A stretch of 64,000 nt of DNA from Arthrobacter horti (GTDB taxonomy: Bacteria; Actinomycetota; Actinomycetes; Actinomycetales; Micrococcaceae). The notes under the pieces were generated by a model. It worked only from the letters and a program-made list of their open reading frames with translations. It was not told the DNA's origin and ran no database searches. The stretch spans positions 145,736 through 209,735 of the forward strand of contig NZ_JAVALS010000005.1 in NCBI RefSeq assembly GCF_030731045.1, in the 5' to 3' direction. The translations under genes were made by a program, and so were the position numbers. Shown here in pieces: positions 8,314-17,575 of this stretch. Within the stretch, counting starts at the first letter, position 1. The number at the start of each line of letters is the position of its first letter.

Positions 8314-8387
8314 TGCCCCAGCAGGGACTCGAACCCTGACTGTGCCGATTTTAAGTCGGCTGCCTCTGCCAATTGGGCTACTGGGGC
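8314..8387 (-). tRNA. tRNA-Leu(UAA) with class I cloverleaf (short variable loop)
   Basis: Read on the minus strand this is a 74-nt tRNA. It has a 7-bp acceptor stem GCCCCAG/CTGGGGC, a D arm with GG in the loop, an anticodon stem GCCGA/TCGGC with loop CTTAAAA (anticodon TAA at 8351-8353), a 5-nt variable loop ACAGT, a T arm CAGGG-TTCGAGT-CCCTG, and A73. CCA is not encoded. The anticodon predicts leucine UUA decoding, yet bacterial tRNA-Leu normally has a long variable arm of 10 or more nt. The short loop is unusual and is discussed in the findings. Confidence 0.88.
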
Positions 8388-8438
8388 GCCCGGACCATCC
8401 TATCCAACAGCCGCGGTGGGCCCGCATGGCGCCCGGAA

Positions 8439-8485
8439 ACGACGTCGGCGCCGTTCACCGGGAAGGTGAACGGCGCCGACGTCGT
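8439..8485 (-). terminator. Strong hairpin terminator downstream of ndh
   Basis: A perfect 21-bp stem (8439-8459 with 8465-8485) closes a 5-nt loop, GGGAA. It is 44 bp after the ndh stop and just upstream of the tRNA gene, so it most likely ends ndh transcription. No clear T-run follows. Confidence 0.75.
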
Positions 8486-8529
8486 GAATCAGGCAGCCTC
8501 AGGCGGCCTCCTCACGGAGACCCTACGGC

Positions 8530-9942
8530 CTACTTGGACGCGGTCTCAGCCGGCTTCGGGGCCGGACGGGCGGCGGCCTCGAAGGCACCGCGCGGGTTGT
8601 CCAGGTCCACCAGCTGAGTGGTGTCGCGGCCCGAGAAGAGGCTCAGGAACCAGCCACCGACCACGCGGAACTTACGCTCGAAGGTCGGCATCGCCATGCC
8701 GTGGTAGCCACGGTGCGCGATCCAGGCCAGCGGGCCCTTAAGACCGATGCGGCCCAGCAGGTTGATGTTGGCGACACCCTTCCAGGAGCCGAAACCGGCC
8801 ACAGCACCGAGGTTCTTGTGCTTGTAGTCGTGCATCGGCTTGTCCCAGCGGGAGGCCCACAGGTTCTTCGCCAGAACCTTGGCCTGACGCAGGGCGTGCT
8901 GGGCGTTCGGCACGCAGGTGCCGTCCGGCAGGCCCTTGCCCGTGAGGTCCGGAACGGCGGCGACGTCGCCGGCGGCCCAGGCGTTGTCGATGATGCCCTC
9001 GTCACCGGCGATGCGCAGGTCAGGCAGCACGCGGACGCGGCCACGGGGCTCCAGCGGGAAGTCGGTGGAGCGGACCATCGGGTTCGCCTGAACACCGGCG
9101 GCCCAGATGAGGGTGTCCGCGGCGAATTCGCCCGCCGGGGACTTGTCCGCCATGTTGATGAGCTTGAGCTTGTCCTCGGCGTCGGCCAGGGAGGTGTTCA
9201 GCAGCACCTCGATGCCGCGGCTGCGCAGGTGCTCGACGACCCACTCGGCCTGCTCGGCGGTGACCTCGGGCATGATGCGGCCCATGGCCTCGACCAGGAC
9301 GAAGCGGATCTCGCTCTGGTCCACGCGCGGGTTCTCGCGGACAGCCTGGCGGGCCATGTCCTCGAGCTCGGTGATCGCCTCGATGCCGGCGAAGCCACCG
9401 CCCACCACCACGAAGGTCAGGGCGGCCTTGCGGGCCTCGGGATCGGTCATGGTGGAGGCGAGCTCGATCTTGCTGAGGACCTTGTTGCGGAGGGCCACGG
9501 CCTCTTCGATGGTCTTCAGGCCGATGCCCTTGTCCGCCAGACCCGGGATCGGGAAGGTGCGGGTGATGGCGCCGGCAGCCAGAACGACGTCGAAGTACGG
9601 GATCTCGAACGGTGCGCCACCGTCGGCCGGCGCGACGACGGCCTTGCGGTTGGCGTGGTCGATCGCGGTGACGCGGCCCTGGATGAGTTCGGTCTGCTTG
9701 AGGTGCTGACGGTGGGAGACCACGGCGTGGCGGGCCTCGATGTTGCCGCCGGCCACCTCGGGCAGGAACGGCTGGTACGTCATGTAGGGAAGCGGATCGA
9801 CGACGGTGACGATGCCACCGGCGTTGGCGATCTTCTTCTGAAGCTTCAGGGCTACGTACAGTCCGACGTAGCCGCCGCCGACGACGAGGACGCGCGGACG
9901 GTCCTGCAATTGGGGAGCGAGGGGCTGCTGAGTGGTTGCCAT
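8530..9942 (-). CDS. ndh: Type II NADH dehydrogenase (FAD-dependent)
   Basis: A 470-aa single-subunit, non-proton-pumping NADH:quinone oxidoreductase bound to the inner face of the membrane. FAD-binding VVGGGYVGLYVA lies near residues 20-31 and the NADH-binding VVVGGGFAGIEA in the middle. A late AAGDVAAVPD motif and a C-terminal hydrophobic/amphipathic region (GPLAWIAHRGYH and WFLSLFSGRD) are as in Ndh-2. The ATG at 9942 lies 6 nt after a TATTCT -10 box, which suggests a leaderless transcript. A perfect CRP-type site is directly upstream. It feeds electrons from NADH to the respiratory quinone pool. Confidence 0.92.
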   Translation of the reverse strand: MATTQQPLAPQLQDRPRVLVVGGGYVGLYVALKLQKKIANAGGIVTVVDPLPYMTYQPFLPEVAGGNIEARHAVVSHRQHLKQTELIQGRVTAIDHANRKAVVAPADGGAPFEIPYFDVVLAAGAITRTFPIPGLADKGIGLKTIEEAVALRNKVLSKIELASTMTDPEARKAALTFVVVGGGFAGIEAITELEDMARQAVRENPRVDQSEIRFVLVEAMGRIMPEVTAEQAEWVVEHLRSRGIEVLLNTSLADAEDKLKLINMADKSPAGEFAADTLIWAAGVQANPMVRSTDFPLEPRGRVRVLPDLRIAGDEGIIDNAWAAGDVAAVPDLTGKGLPDGTCVPNAQHALRQAKVLAKNLWASRWDKPMHDYKHKNLGAVAGFGSWKGVANINLLGRIGLKGPLAWIAHRGYHGMAMPTFERKFRVVGGWFLSLFSGRDTTQLVDLDNPRGAFEAAARPAPKPAETASK

Positions 9943-9962
9943 GCTCCCAGAATACCGCAGTT

Positions 9963-9978
9963 TGTGAAAACATTCACA
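9963..9978. promoter_or_regulatory. Perfect CRP/GlxR-type site in the ndh promoter
   Basis: TGTGAAAACATTCACA matches TGTGA-N6-TCACA at every defined position. It ends 9 bp upstream of the ndh -10 box (TATTCT at 9949-9954, minus strand), so it occupies the -35 region. That placement fits a repressor or a class II activator. Confidence 0.72.
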
Positions 9979-10016
9979 TAGTGAGTGCGGGGCTCATATC
10001 GTTCCAGGCGGACGGC

Positions 10017-11423
10017 TCAGCCTCCGGTGTCCGGCTCCTCGGCCGCGGTCCCGGAACCACTCTCCGCTGAGACGTCACGGGCCTCACGGCGCCCGACCCT
10101 CCGCACGTGCACCACGGCCGCGGCCAGCAGCAGCACCAGCAGAGCGCCGAACCCGAGCACGATGGCCGCCGGGCCCGTCGCGTCCAGCCCGTTCACGGCC
10201 TGGGCCACCGGGACCGGCGGGTCGGAGACGGACGGCTGGGGCATGAGACGTCCGGGGTCCGCCGGGGATTTCCCGTTGGCATCTCCCCCGCGCCGGTGCA
10301 CCCTGATCCAGTCGGCGATGCTGCCCAGCGGATTCACATCGGTCTCCGGGACGTCGGCGGTCAGGGCCTTGTCCGCGTCCAGAATGCCGAACCCGTACAA
10401 GGGATCGCGACCGGGCGCTCCCGTGTCCCTGGCCGTGGAGACGATGCGGTTGATGACCTGCTTGGCGCTCATGTCCGGATATTTGGAACGGATGAGTGCC
10501 GCCACGCCGGCCACGATCGGCGCCGCTCCCGAGGTTCCGCTCCAGGTGGCATACAGGCCACCGGGCAGGGCGCCCTCCAGATCCTCCGCCGGCGCGGCCA
10601 CCGCGATACTGATCCCCTGCGAGGACGAGTCCTGACTGGCCACGTTGTTCCGGTCCAGGCCGGCCACCGTGACCACGCCCGGGATGGTCGCCGGTGCGCC
10701 CACCTGGACATTGCCTCCGGCCCGGTTGCCGGCCGCGGCGACGATCACCACGTCCTTCTGCTCGGCGTAGAGGAACGCGGCGTCCCAGCTCTGCGGCCAG
10801 TCCGGGGAGGAGCTGCCCAGCGAGATGTTGATGACCTTGGCCCCGTGGTCGACGGCCCAGCGCACGGCCTCCGGGATCTGGTCCTGGTCCGACTTGCCCG
10901 CCGGGTTCGGGGAACCCAGCCAGGTGGAGATGGAGAGCAGTTGGGCGTCCGGGGCGACGCCGATCATCCCGTCCGGACCTGTTCCCGCGCCGGCCACCGT
11001 GGCGGGGTCCGGGCTGGGACTCGGACTGGAGCCGGGTCCGGCGGTCGGCCAGCTGCCGTGGCCCCGTCCGGCCAGGAGGCTGGCCACCAGCGTCCCGTGC
11101 TCGGGCTTGGCACCGATGCTCTTGGTCCCGTCAGGGGCGCCGGCGCCGGAGACGTCCGTGCCGTCCACCACGGCGCCCTTGAGATCGGGATGCGAAGTGT
11201 CGATGCCGGAGTCGATGACCGCCACCTTCACCCCGCCGCCGCGGCTCTGCTTCCACGCCTTGGTGATGCCGTAAGCGTCAAGCCAGTACTCGCCGTCGCG
11301 CACCGAGTCCGCATGGGCGGGGACTGTGGCCGTCAGCGGCCCTGCCAGGGCCAGTGAGAGGGCACCCGCCATCACACGGAGACCGGCACGCAGGCCTGTC
11401 TTCGTCATCGAGCGTCGTGCCAC
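10017..11423 (-). CDS. Mycosin-like S8 serine protease with C-terminal membrane anchor
   Basis: A subtilisin-type protease of about 468 aa. The catalytic triad regions are VAVIDSGIDTSHPD (Asp), EHGTLVASLLAG (His) and SGTSGAAPIVAGVAALI (Ser). There is an N-terminal signal sequence and a C-terminal helix (AAIVLGFGALLVLLLAAAVV) followed by basic residues. This is the mycosin layout, and the YWLDAYGITKAWKQSRGGG lead-in is also typical. The GTG at 11423 is chosen because AGGAG lies 5 nt upstream; a GTG at 11429 would overlap that site. Mycosins process type VII secretion substrates, but no ESX gene is seen nearby, so the substrate is unknown. Confidence 0.87.
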   Translation of the reverse strand: MARRSMTKTGLRAGLRVMAGALSLALAGPLTATVPAHADSVRDGEYWLDAYGITKAWKQSRGGGVKVAVIDSGIDTSHPDLKGAVVDGTDVSGAGAPDGTKSIGAKPEHGTLVASLLAGRGHGSWPTAGPGSSPSPSPDPATVAGAGTGPDGMIGVAPDAQLLSISTWLGSPNPAGKSDQDQIPEAVRWAVDHGAKVINISLGSSSPDWPQSWDAAFLYAEQKDVVIVAAAGNRAGGNVQVGAPATIPGVVTVAGLDRNNVASQDSSSQGISIAVAAPAEDLEGALPGGLYATWSGTSGAAPIVAGVAALIRSKYPDMSAKQVINRIVSTARDTGAPGRDPLYGFGILDADKALTADVPETDVNPLGSIADWIRVHRRGGDANGKSPADPGRLMPQPSVSDPPVPVAQAVNGLDATGPAAIVLGFGALLVLLLAAAVVHVRRVGRREARDVSAESGSGTAAEEPDTGG

Positions 11424-11496
11424 ATGCACTCCTGTCGTTCCGTCGCGGGGACGGCAGCGGACCAGCTCGGGGCCGCCGTCCCATCGGCGTCGCGTC

Positions 11497-13119
11497 TCAG
11501 TCGATGCTGAGGGCGATTCCGTCCAGAATATCGTGCTCGCTGGTCACGGCCTCCGTGAGGCTCCCGCCGCTGAGCTCCTCCAGACGGCTGAGGATGGTCC
11601 GCCACACCAGGGCGCCTGCCCCGATCACATCCACCCGTCCCGGATGCATGAAGCCGAGCGCGGCGCGCTCGTTATGGCTCATCGCCAGGAGACGGTCGCA
11701 GGCGTCGCGGAAGGCGTCCAGGCTGTGGCGGCTCCCGTGGATCAGGCTGGAGTCGTACTGTTCCAGGCCCAGGGCGAACGCCGTGATGGTGGTGATGGAA
11801 CCCGCCACCCCGACGACGGCGCTCGCGCGGCCGAGCGGGACGGTTTCCAGCACCAGGTCGATCGCCGCATTCACGTCCACCTCTGCGGCCGCGATCTCCT
11901 CCGCCGTGGGCGGATCGCTGCGCAGGTGCCGCTCGGTGAGCCGCACACAGCCGATGTCGACACTGCGCGCGGCCTGCACACCGTCGTCGTCGCCGACGAC
12001 GAACTCGGTGCTGCCGCCGCCGAGGTCCACCACGAGCGTCAGCTCGCTGCCGCGGGGCGGCAGGACGCTGGCGGCGCCGGCGAAGGACAGCGCCGCCTCC
12101 TCGTCGCCGGAGATGACCTCCACCTCCACGCCGAGCCGCTCGCGGATGCCTTCCAGGAAGAGTTCCCGGTTCCGGGCGTCGCGGGTGGCCGAGGTGGCCA
12201 CGAAGCGGATGTCGGCCGGGGTGAGGTGGGTGGTGCCGCCGTCCGCGGTGGGTTCGGGATGTCCGGCGATGAGTGCGGCGTACTCCTCCGCCGCGGCAAA
12301 CGTGCGCTCCAGGGCCTCCGGGGCGAACTTGCCCGTCTTGTCCACGTCCTGGCCCAGCCGGACCACGCGCATCCGGCGTTCGATGTCTTCCAGGCGGCCC
12401 TTGGCGTCGCGGTCCGCGATCAGCAGGCGGATCGAGTTGGTGCCGCAGTCGATGGCCGCCACGCGGCGGGTGGTGGAGCGGCGCGGGGCCGGGCGGCCCA
12501 CCAGATCGGGGCGGCCCTGGGGGCCATGGCGGCTCAGGTCCTTCTCCGGTGCCTGGCCGCTGGTGTCCCAGGCGCCGTCGCAGTGGCAACGCTCCACGGT
12601 CCACCACTCGGCGATCCCCCCCAGGGCCTCATCGCCCAGCGGGTTCACTCCGGAGCCGGCGGCCAGCGAATGGCCCACCAGCACATGGAGGCACTTCACG
12701 CGTTCCGGCATGCCGCCGGCGGAGATCCCGTCGATCTCCGGAACCTCGCCCACGCCGCTGGTCCGTCCGATCTCGGCACGCGCGGCCAGATAGGCCTCGT
12801 GAGCGGCACGGTGAGCGGCCGCCAGCTCCGGATCGGCCGCCAGACGGTCGTTCATCTCGTTCATCCGGCCGGCCGCCTCCAGGCGGGACACGGCGGAGGT
12901 GATGACGGGGTGGGTGAGGTAGAAAGTGGTGGGGAACGGCGTGCCCGTGCTCAGCCGCGGCGCCGTGGCGGCGACGAGCGGGTTGCCGCAGACGCAGCGT
13001 GCGGAGATCTCCACGACGTCCCGGACCGGGCGCCCGAGCTGCCGGCTCAGCGTGTCCAGGTCGTGTTCCGTGACCCTGCGGGCCTCGCCGCCGGTCGCGC
13101 TCTGCGCCACTGCGCTCAT
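11497..13119 (-). CDS. Fused DUF501 - Ppx/GppA exopolyphosphatase protein
   Basis: A 540-aa protein joining two domains usually encoded separately. Residues about 5-190 are DUF501 (LSRQLGRPVRDVVEISARC, CVCGNP, and a C-terminal WWTVERCHC). After a basic linker, residues about 215-540 are a Ppx/GppA phosphatase starting VAAIDCGTNSIRLLIADRD, with VVDLGGGSTEF later. Ppx/GppA enzymes cleave inorganic polyphosphate or pppGpp. The frame is continuous with no stop between the parts. The ATG at 13119 has GAGGA 8 nt upstream. It lies downstream of ftsB/divIC and eno, an actinobacterial gene order. The DUF501 role is unknown. Confidence 0.85.
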   Translation of the reverse strand: MSAVAQSATGGEARRVTEHDLDTLSRQLGRPVRDVVEISARCVCGNPLVAATAPRLSTGTPFPTTFYLTHPVITSAVSRLEAAGRMNEMNDRLAADPELAAAHRAAHEAYLAARAEIGRTSGVGEVPEIDGISAGGMPERVKCLHVLVGHSLAAGSGVNPLGDEALGGIAEWWTVERCHCDGAWDTSGQAPEKDLSRHGPQGRPDLVGRPAPRRSTTRRVAAIDCGTNSIRLLIADRDAKGRLEDIERRMRVVRLGQDVDKTGKFAPEALERTFAAAEEYAALIAGHPEPTADGGTTHLTPADIRFVATSATRDARNRELFLEGIRERLGVEVEVISGDEEAALSFAGAASVLPPRGSELTLVVDLGGGSTEFVVGDDDGVQAARSVDIGCVRLTERHLRSDPPTAEEIAAAEVDVNAAIDLVLETVPLGRASAVVGVAGSITTITAFALGLEQYDSSLIHGSRHSLDAFRDACDRLLAMSHNERAALGFMHPGRVDVIGAGALVWRTILSRLEELSGGSLTEAVTSEHDILDGIALSID

Positions 13120-13158
13120 TCGTTTCGTCCTCACTGTGGCGGGGAATCCGCCGATGCT

Positions 13159-13887
13159 CTACTTGTTGGCTTCCCGGACCGAGTCCAGGAATTTCTGGGT
13201 CCAGGGTTCGTCCTGGCCGGTGGCCGCCGCGGTCCCGTCCGGCGTTCCCGCGGGGATCCCGGCCGTGCCGCCGTCCTTCCCGAAGACCCAGTACCCGATC
13301 TCTCCGGGCATCACCATGTTAATGCGGTCGCGGGCCTGCTGCCGGACGTAGGCCGGATCGTTCCACCGGCTGATCTGCTTGGTCAGGTCCTGCCGCTCGG
13401 CCTGACGTGCTCGGATGTCCGCCTGGAGCTGCGAGATCTGCTGCCGCTGATCCCACCAGTTCTTCACGGTCGGGGCCAGCAGGACCGTGATGGCCACCAT
13501 CACCAGCCCGAGGGCCAGCAGCCGCCCGGAGAAGGCGCGGGCCGGGACGGGGGCGGCATCCTGTTCCTTGGACTTGGAGTGGTCCTTGCCGGACTTCTTG
13601 CCACTTCCGTCGCCGTGCCCCTTGCCGGATCCGCCGGCCGGCTTGCCAACCGCAGTCTTCGACTTGCCATGGTGGCTGCCGTGACCGTCCTGAGATTTGC
13701 CGGACTCAGCCTTGGGCTCCGGCTTCGGCCGTACCTTGACCGGCAGCTCCGTCACCTCGGCGTCGCGGGCCTCCGGTGCCGGTGCGCTCGGCCTCTCGGC
13801 CGCACTCAGCCTCTCAGCCGCACGGGGCGCGCGAGCACCGCCGTCGAGCACATGAGCGCGCGGTACCTTGGGTCGGCGGGTGGCCAC
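13159..13887 (-). CDS. FtsB/DivIC-family septum formation protein
   Basis: A 242-aa bitopic membrane protein of the cell-division FtsB/DivIC family. It has a long charged cytoplasmic N-terminus rich in Lys, Gly, His and Ser, one transmembrane helix (LLALGLVMVAITVLLAPTV), a short coiled coil (QQISQLQADIRARQAERQDL), then the family tail DPAYVRQQARDRINMVMPGE. GTG at 13887 is preferred to GTG at 13896 because AGAGG then has an 8-nt spacing and the protein starts with the usual ATRRPKVPRA. The eno neighbourhood is conserved for this gene. It probably bridges FtsL and FtsQ at the septum. Confidence 0.88.
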   Translation of the reverse strand: MATRRPKVPRAHVLDGGARAPRAAERLSAAERPSAPAPEARDAEVTELPVKVRPKPEPKAESGKSQDGHGSHHGKSKTAVGKPAGGSGKGHGDGSGKKSGKDHSKSKEQDAAPVPARAFSGRLLALGLVMVAITVLLAPTVKNWWDQRQQISQLQADIRARQAERQDLTKQISRWNDPAYVRQQARDRINMVMPGEIGYWVFGKDGGTAGIPAGTPDGTAAATGQDEPWTQKFLDSVREANK

Positions 13888-13959
13888 GGTGATCACCTCT
13901 GAAAAGTCTGGCTGCGGGAGTCTGGACGAAAGCGGTTCCGCCGCACGGGCGGTTAAACG

Positions 13960-14004
13960 CCGGAACGGCGGTCATGGTTCCTTCAACCATAACCACCGTT
14001 CCGG
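13960..14004 (-). terminator. Hairpin downstream of eno
   Basis: CCGGAACGG and CCGTTCCGG arms, with an inner GGT..ATGGTT/AACCAT..ACC extension, form a long hairpin around CCTTC at 13960-14004. It lies between the eno stop and the ftsB-type gene and probably terminates or attenuates eno transcription. Confidence 0.65.
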
Positions 14005-14017
14005 GCAGCGCCGGGCT

Positions 14018-15349
<1,332 letters not shown>

Positions 15350-15440
15350 TCAGTCGTGGATGGGCCGTGCGGTGAGGACGGCCTCGTCCCGCCTCAAGCC
15401 TAGCGCAGGGGCTGATCGCCCACGCTCGGGGGACGGAGTA

Positions 15441-15821
15441 TTAACGCTCGCCGGGACCATCTTGGGCGTAGCGCCGGCACTGGGGACACTCCTCGATCAC
15501 CGCATGGCTGCAGCTCATGGTGTGACGGAGAAACTGTGCGGCGGAGTGTGCCTGAGTGGCCTCCCGCTCCAGCCTCTCGGCAACGGCGGCAAGAATGGCC
15601 CCACGCTCGGCGGCGGGCGCGGCCAGCAACTGTCTGAGGGTGGGGATCCCCACTCCGGCCAGACGCAGCCGGCGGATGATCACCGCCTGGTCCACCTGAT
15701 CCCGGGTGTAGTCGCGCTGATTCCCGGCGCGTCGCTCGGGTCTGAGCAGAAGTTCGTCCTCCCAATGGCGGAGCACATGGGTGGGGACTCCGGCCAGCTC
15801 GGCCGCACGGGAGATCCTCAT
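15441..15821 (-). CDS. MerR family transcriptional regulator with cysteine-rich tail
   Basis: A 126-aa MerR-type activator. The N-terminal helix-turn-helix MRISRAAELAGVPTHVLRHW and the following RDYTRDQVDQAVIIRRLRLAG wing are typical. A helical linker leads to a C-terminus with MSCSHAVIEECPQC, giving three cysteines and a histidine that could bind a metal or sense thiol stress. It is divergent from the metallo-beta-lactamase-fold gene with only 47 bp between them. That gap holds a MerR-type promoter. The effector is unknown. Confidence 0.85.
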   Translation of the reverse strand: MRISRAAELAGVPTHVLRHWEDELLLRPERRAGNQRDYTRDQVDQAVIIRRLRLAGVGIPTLRQLLAAPAAERGAILAAVAERLEREATQAHSAAQFLRHTMSCSHAVIEECPQCRRYAQDGPGER

Positions 15822-15830
15822 GAACCCATC

Positions 15831-15861
15831 TTGCCTTCAGGCCGACCTGAACTTCTACTGT
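15831..15861 (+). promoter_or_regulatory. MerR-type promoter with 19-bp spacer and central dyad
   Basis: TTGCCT (15831-15836) and TACTGT (15856-15861) are separated by 19 bp, the long spacing characteristic of MerR-controlled promoters. A perfect dyad TTCAGG-CCGA-CCTGAA (15836-15851) lies in the spacer. The ATG of the downstream gene is 7 nt after the -10 box, so its transcript should be leaderless. Confidence 0.72.
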
Positions 15862-15868
15862 CGAAGCC

Positions 15869-16822
15869 ATGGACGTCACCTTCCACCCCAATCCGTTCGC
15901 CGGTCTCGACTCCCGTGCCGCGCTCCTGACCCCCTCTGAAGCCGTGTCGATGGCCCTGGCCGAGGTCCGGTCCCTCGCGCTGCCGCGCCGCCCGGACCGA
16001 GGGCTGCTTGCCACCTTCGCCGAGAGGGCCTCCGGTCCCCTTCCGAAGGCCCGGCGGACCGTGCGTCTCCAGCTCCTGCGCCAGGTGCCCCGCTCCGTGC
16101 CAGGCCGGCTTCTCTTCGAACGAGCCACCGGAGCAGAGCAACTCAGCCTGCAGTCGTTCGTCATTCATCATCCGGCGGCCAGAATCCTCGTCGACCCGGC
16201 GATTCCCGCGGAGGTCCACACCCGGGTCATGCCGGACCTTGAACCGCTCATGAGGGCCACGATCAGGCCTCCGGCATCGACCATTCCGACGGCGGTGGCC
16301 CTCCAGGAGGCGGGGATCGTTCCGGACATCTCCTTGTGCACTCATGCCCACTGGGACCACGTGTCAGGACTGCTCGACCTCCCGGCGCTGCCGGCACTTC
16401 TCCGTGACACCGAAGTGAGCTGGGCCGCCACCGGAGCCCGCGCTCCGGCAGGCGGTGTCCGCCGGGCGCTCGGCGGACGGGAGCTGTTCACCTTCAGCTT
16501 GGAGGGACCGCCGGTCCTGACCTTCGACCACAGCCACGACCTGTTCGGCGACGGGAGCGTGGTGCTGGTGGATCTGGCCGGTCATACACCGGGAAGCATC
16601 GGGATCCTGCTGGCCACGGACAGCGGTCCCGTCCTGCTTGCCGGAGACGTCGCGTGGCACGGGATGCAGATCGAGCAGCTGCGACAGCGCTCCGGATTCC
16701 CAGGATGTCTGGTGGACACCGATCGGGAGGCGAACTGGCGCGCGCTCCACCGCTTGCATGTTCTGCCGCCATCGGTGCAGGTGATCCCGAGTCACGACCA
16801 TGGAAGGGCCACTCGCATCTGA
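15869..16822 (+). CDS. MBL-fold metallo-hydrolase
   Basis: A 317-aa metallo-beta-lactamase-fold hydrolase. The HxHxDH metal motif THAHWDH is at 158-164, a third histidine lies in DLAGHTPGS, an Asp bridge in LLAGDVAWH, and a final metal ligand in IPSHDH near the C-terminus. This pattern fits lactonases of the AHL-lactonase/AttM type or related esterases. An N-terminal extension of about 90 residues precedes the core. The gene is alone on its strand and starts 7 nt from the -10 box of the MerR-type promoter, so the divergent MerR protein probably controls it. The substrate is not known. Confidence 0.83.
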   Translation: MDVTFHPNPFAGLDSRAALLTPSEAVSMALAEVRSLALPRRPDRGLLATFAERASGPLPKARRTVRLQLLRQVPRSVPGRLLFERATGAEQLSLQSFVIHHPAARILVDPAIPAEVHTRVMPDLEPLMRATIRPPASTIPTAVALQEAGIVPDISLCTHAHWDHVSGLLDLPALPALLRDTEVSWAATGARAPAGGVRRALGGRELFTFSLEGPPVLTFDHSHDLFGDGSVVLVDLAGHTPGSIGILLATDSGPVLLAGDVAWHGMQIEQLRQRSGFPGCLVDTDREANWRALHRLHVLPPSVQVIPSHDHGRATRI

Positions 16823-16882
16823 GCCCGCGGCACCATTCAACACGGGCGATCCATTCGGATCCCGGACGGACCGGGCGGGTGT

Positions 16883-17575
16883 CTACTGCCCGGGCTCCCG
16901 ACGCCGGAGAGCCGCCCGCAGGGCACGCTCGGCGTCAAGGCCCCGAACGTGAGCCTTGGCGACCATCGCGAGGAGGAACTCTCCGAGCGCTTCCTCGTCA
17001 CCGAACACCTCATCCGGAAAAGCCCCGTCGGACGACGGCGCCGCCGCCGGTTCCAGCGTCACGCCCTGCCGCTCGGCCCGGCCGAGCAGCTTGGCGGCCC
17101 GGGCGAGCGCGGGCAGGGACTCCGGGACGCCGTCGAACACGGAACCCCGGCGCGGTTTCTCCGCGCGCTTCACCGCGTCCCAGCGCAGCTCGATCTCCTC
17201 CACGGTCGCGGGGAAGGTGTCCCGGAGGGAGCCGTCGGCGTGGAACACATGGGGGTTACGGCGGATGAGCTTGGCCCGCAGGCCGTCGGCCACGTCGCCG
17301 AAGGCGAACCGCCCGTCCTCTTCGGCGATGCGCGCGTGCAGCACCACCTGGAGGAGGACGTCGCCCAGCTCCTGCGCCAGCTCCTGTGTCAGATCGGTGC
17401 CGCGTTCCAAGGTCTCCACCACCTCGTGAGCCTCCTCGATCAGGTACTCGAGGAGGCTCACGTGGGTGAGCGCCCGGGTCCAGGGGCAGTGGGTGCGGAG
17501 GGCGGCGATGCACTCCAGGAGCGCATCGGTCCGCTCCCCCGCCGTCACGTTCTGGTCCCCGGGCACGTGGCTCAT
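16883..17575 (-). CDS. mazG: MazG nucleoside triphosphate pyrophosphohydrolase
   Basis: A 230-aa all-alpha NTP pyrophosphatase. The core CPWTRALTHVSLLEYLIEEAHEVVE shows the MazG pattern with the metal-binding EExxE and a later QELGDVLLQVVLHARIAEE motif carrying ExxD. It hydrolyses (d)NTPs to NMP plus pyrophosphate, cleaning the nucleotide pool or affecting ppGpp. Only one complete MazG domain is clear and the C-terminus is variable. The ATG at 17575 overlaps the adenosine deaminase stop. The enolase region is nearby, as in many actinobacteria. Confidence 0.9.
   Translation of the reverse strand: MSHVPGDQNVTAGERTDALLECIAALRTHCPWTRALTHVSLLEYLIEEAHEVVETLERGTDLTQELAQELGDVLLQVVLHARIAEEDGRFAFGDVADGLRAKLIRRNPHVFHADGSLRDTFPATVEEIELRWDAVKRAEKPRRGSVFDGVPESLPALARAAKLLGRAERQGVTLEPAAAPSSDGAFPDEVFGDEEALGEFLLAMVAKAHVRGLDAERALRAALRRREPGQ

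Noticed and set aside
11326..13902. 858-codon plus-strand frame over the mycosin, ppx and ftsB genes
   Set aside because: It spans three well-supported genes on the other strand and its composition (Arg/Gly/His rich) is that of a GC-rich shadow frame.
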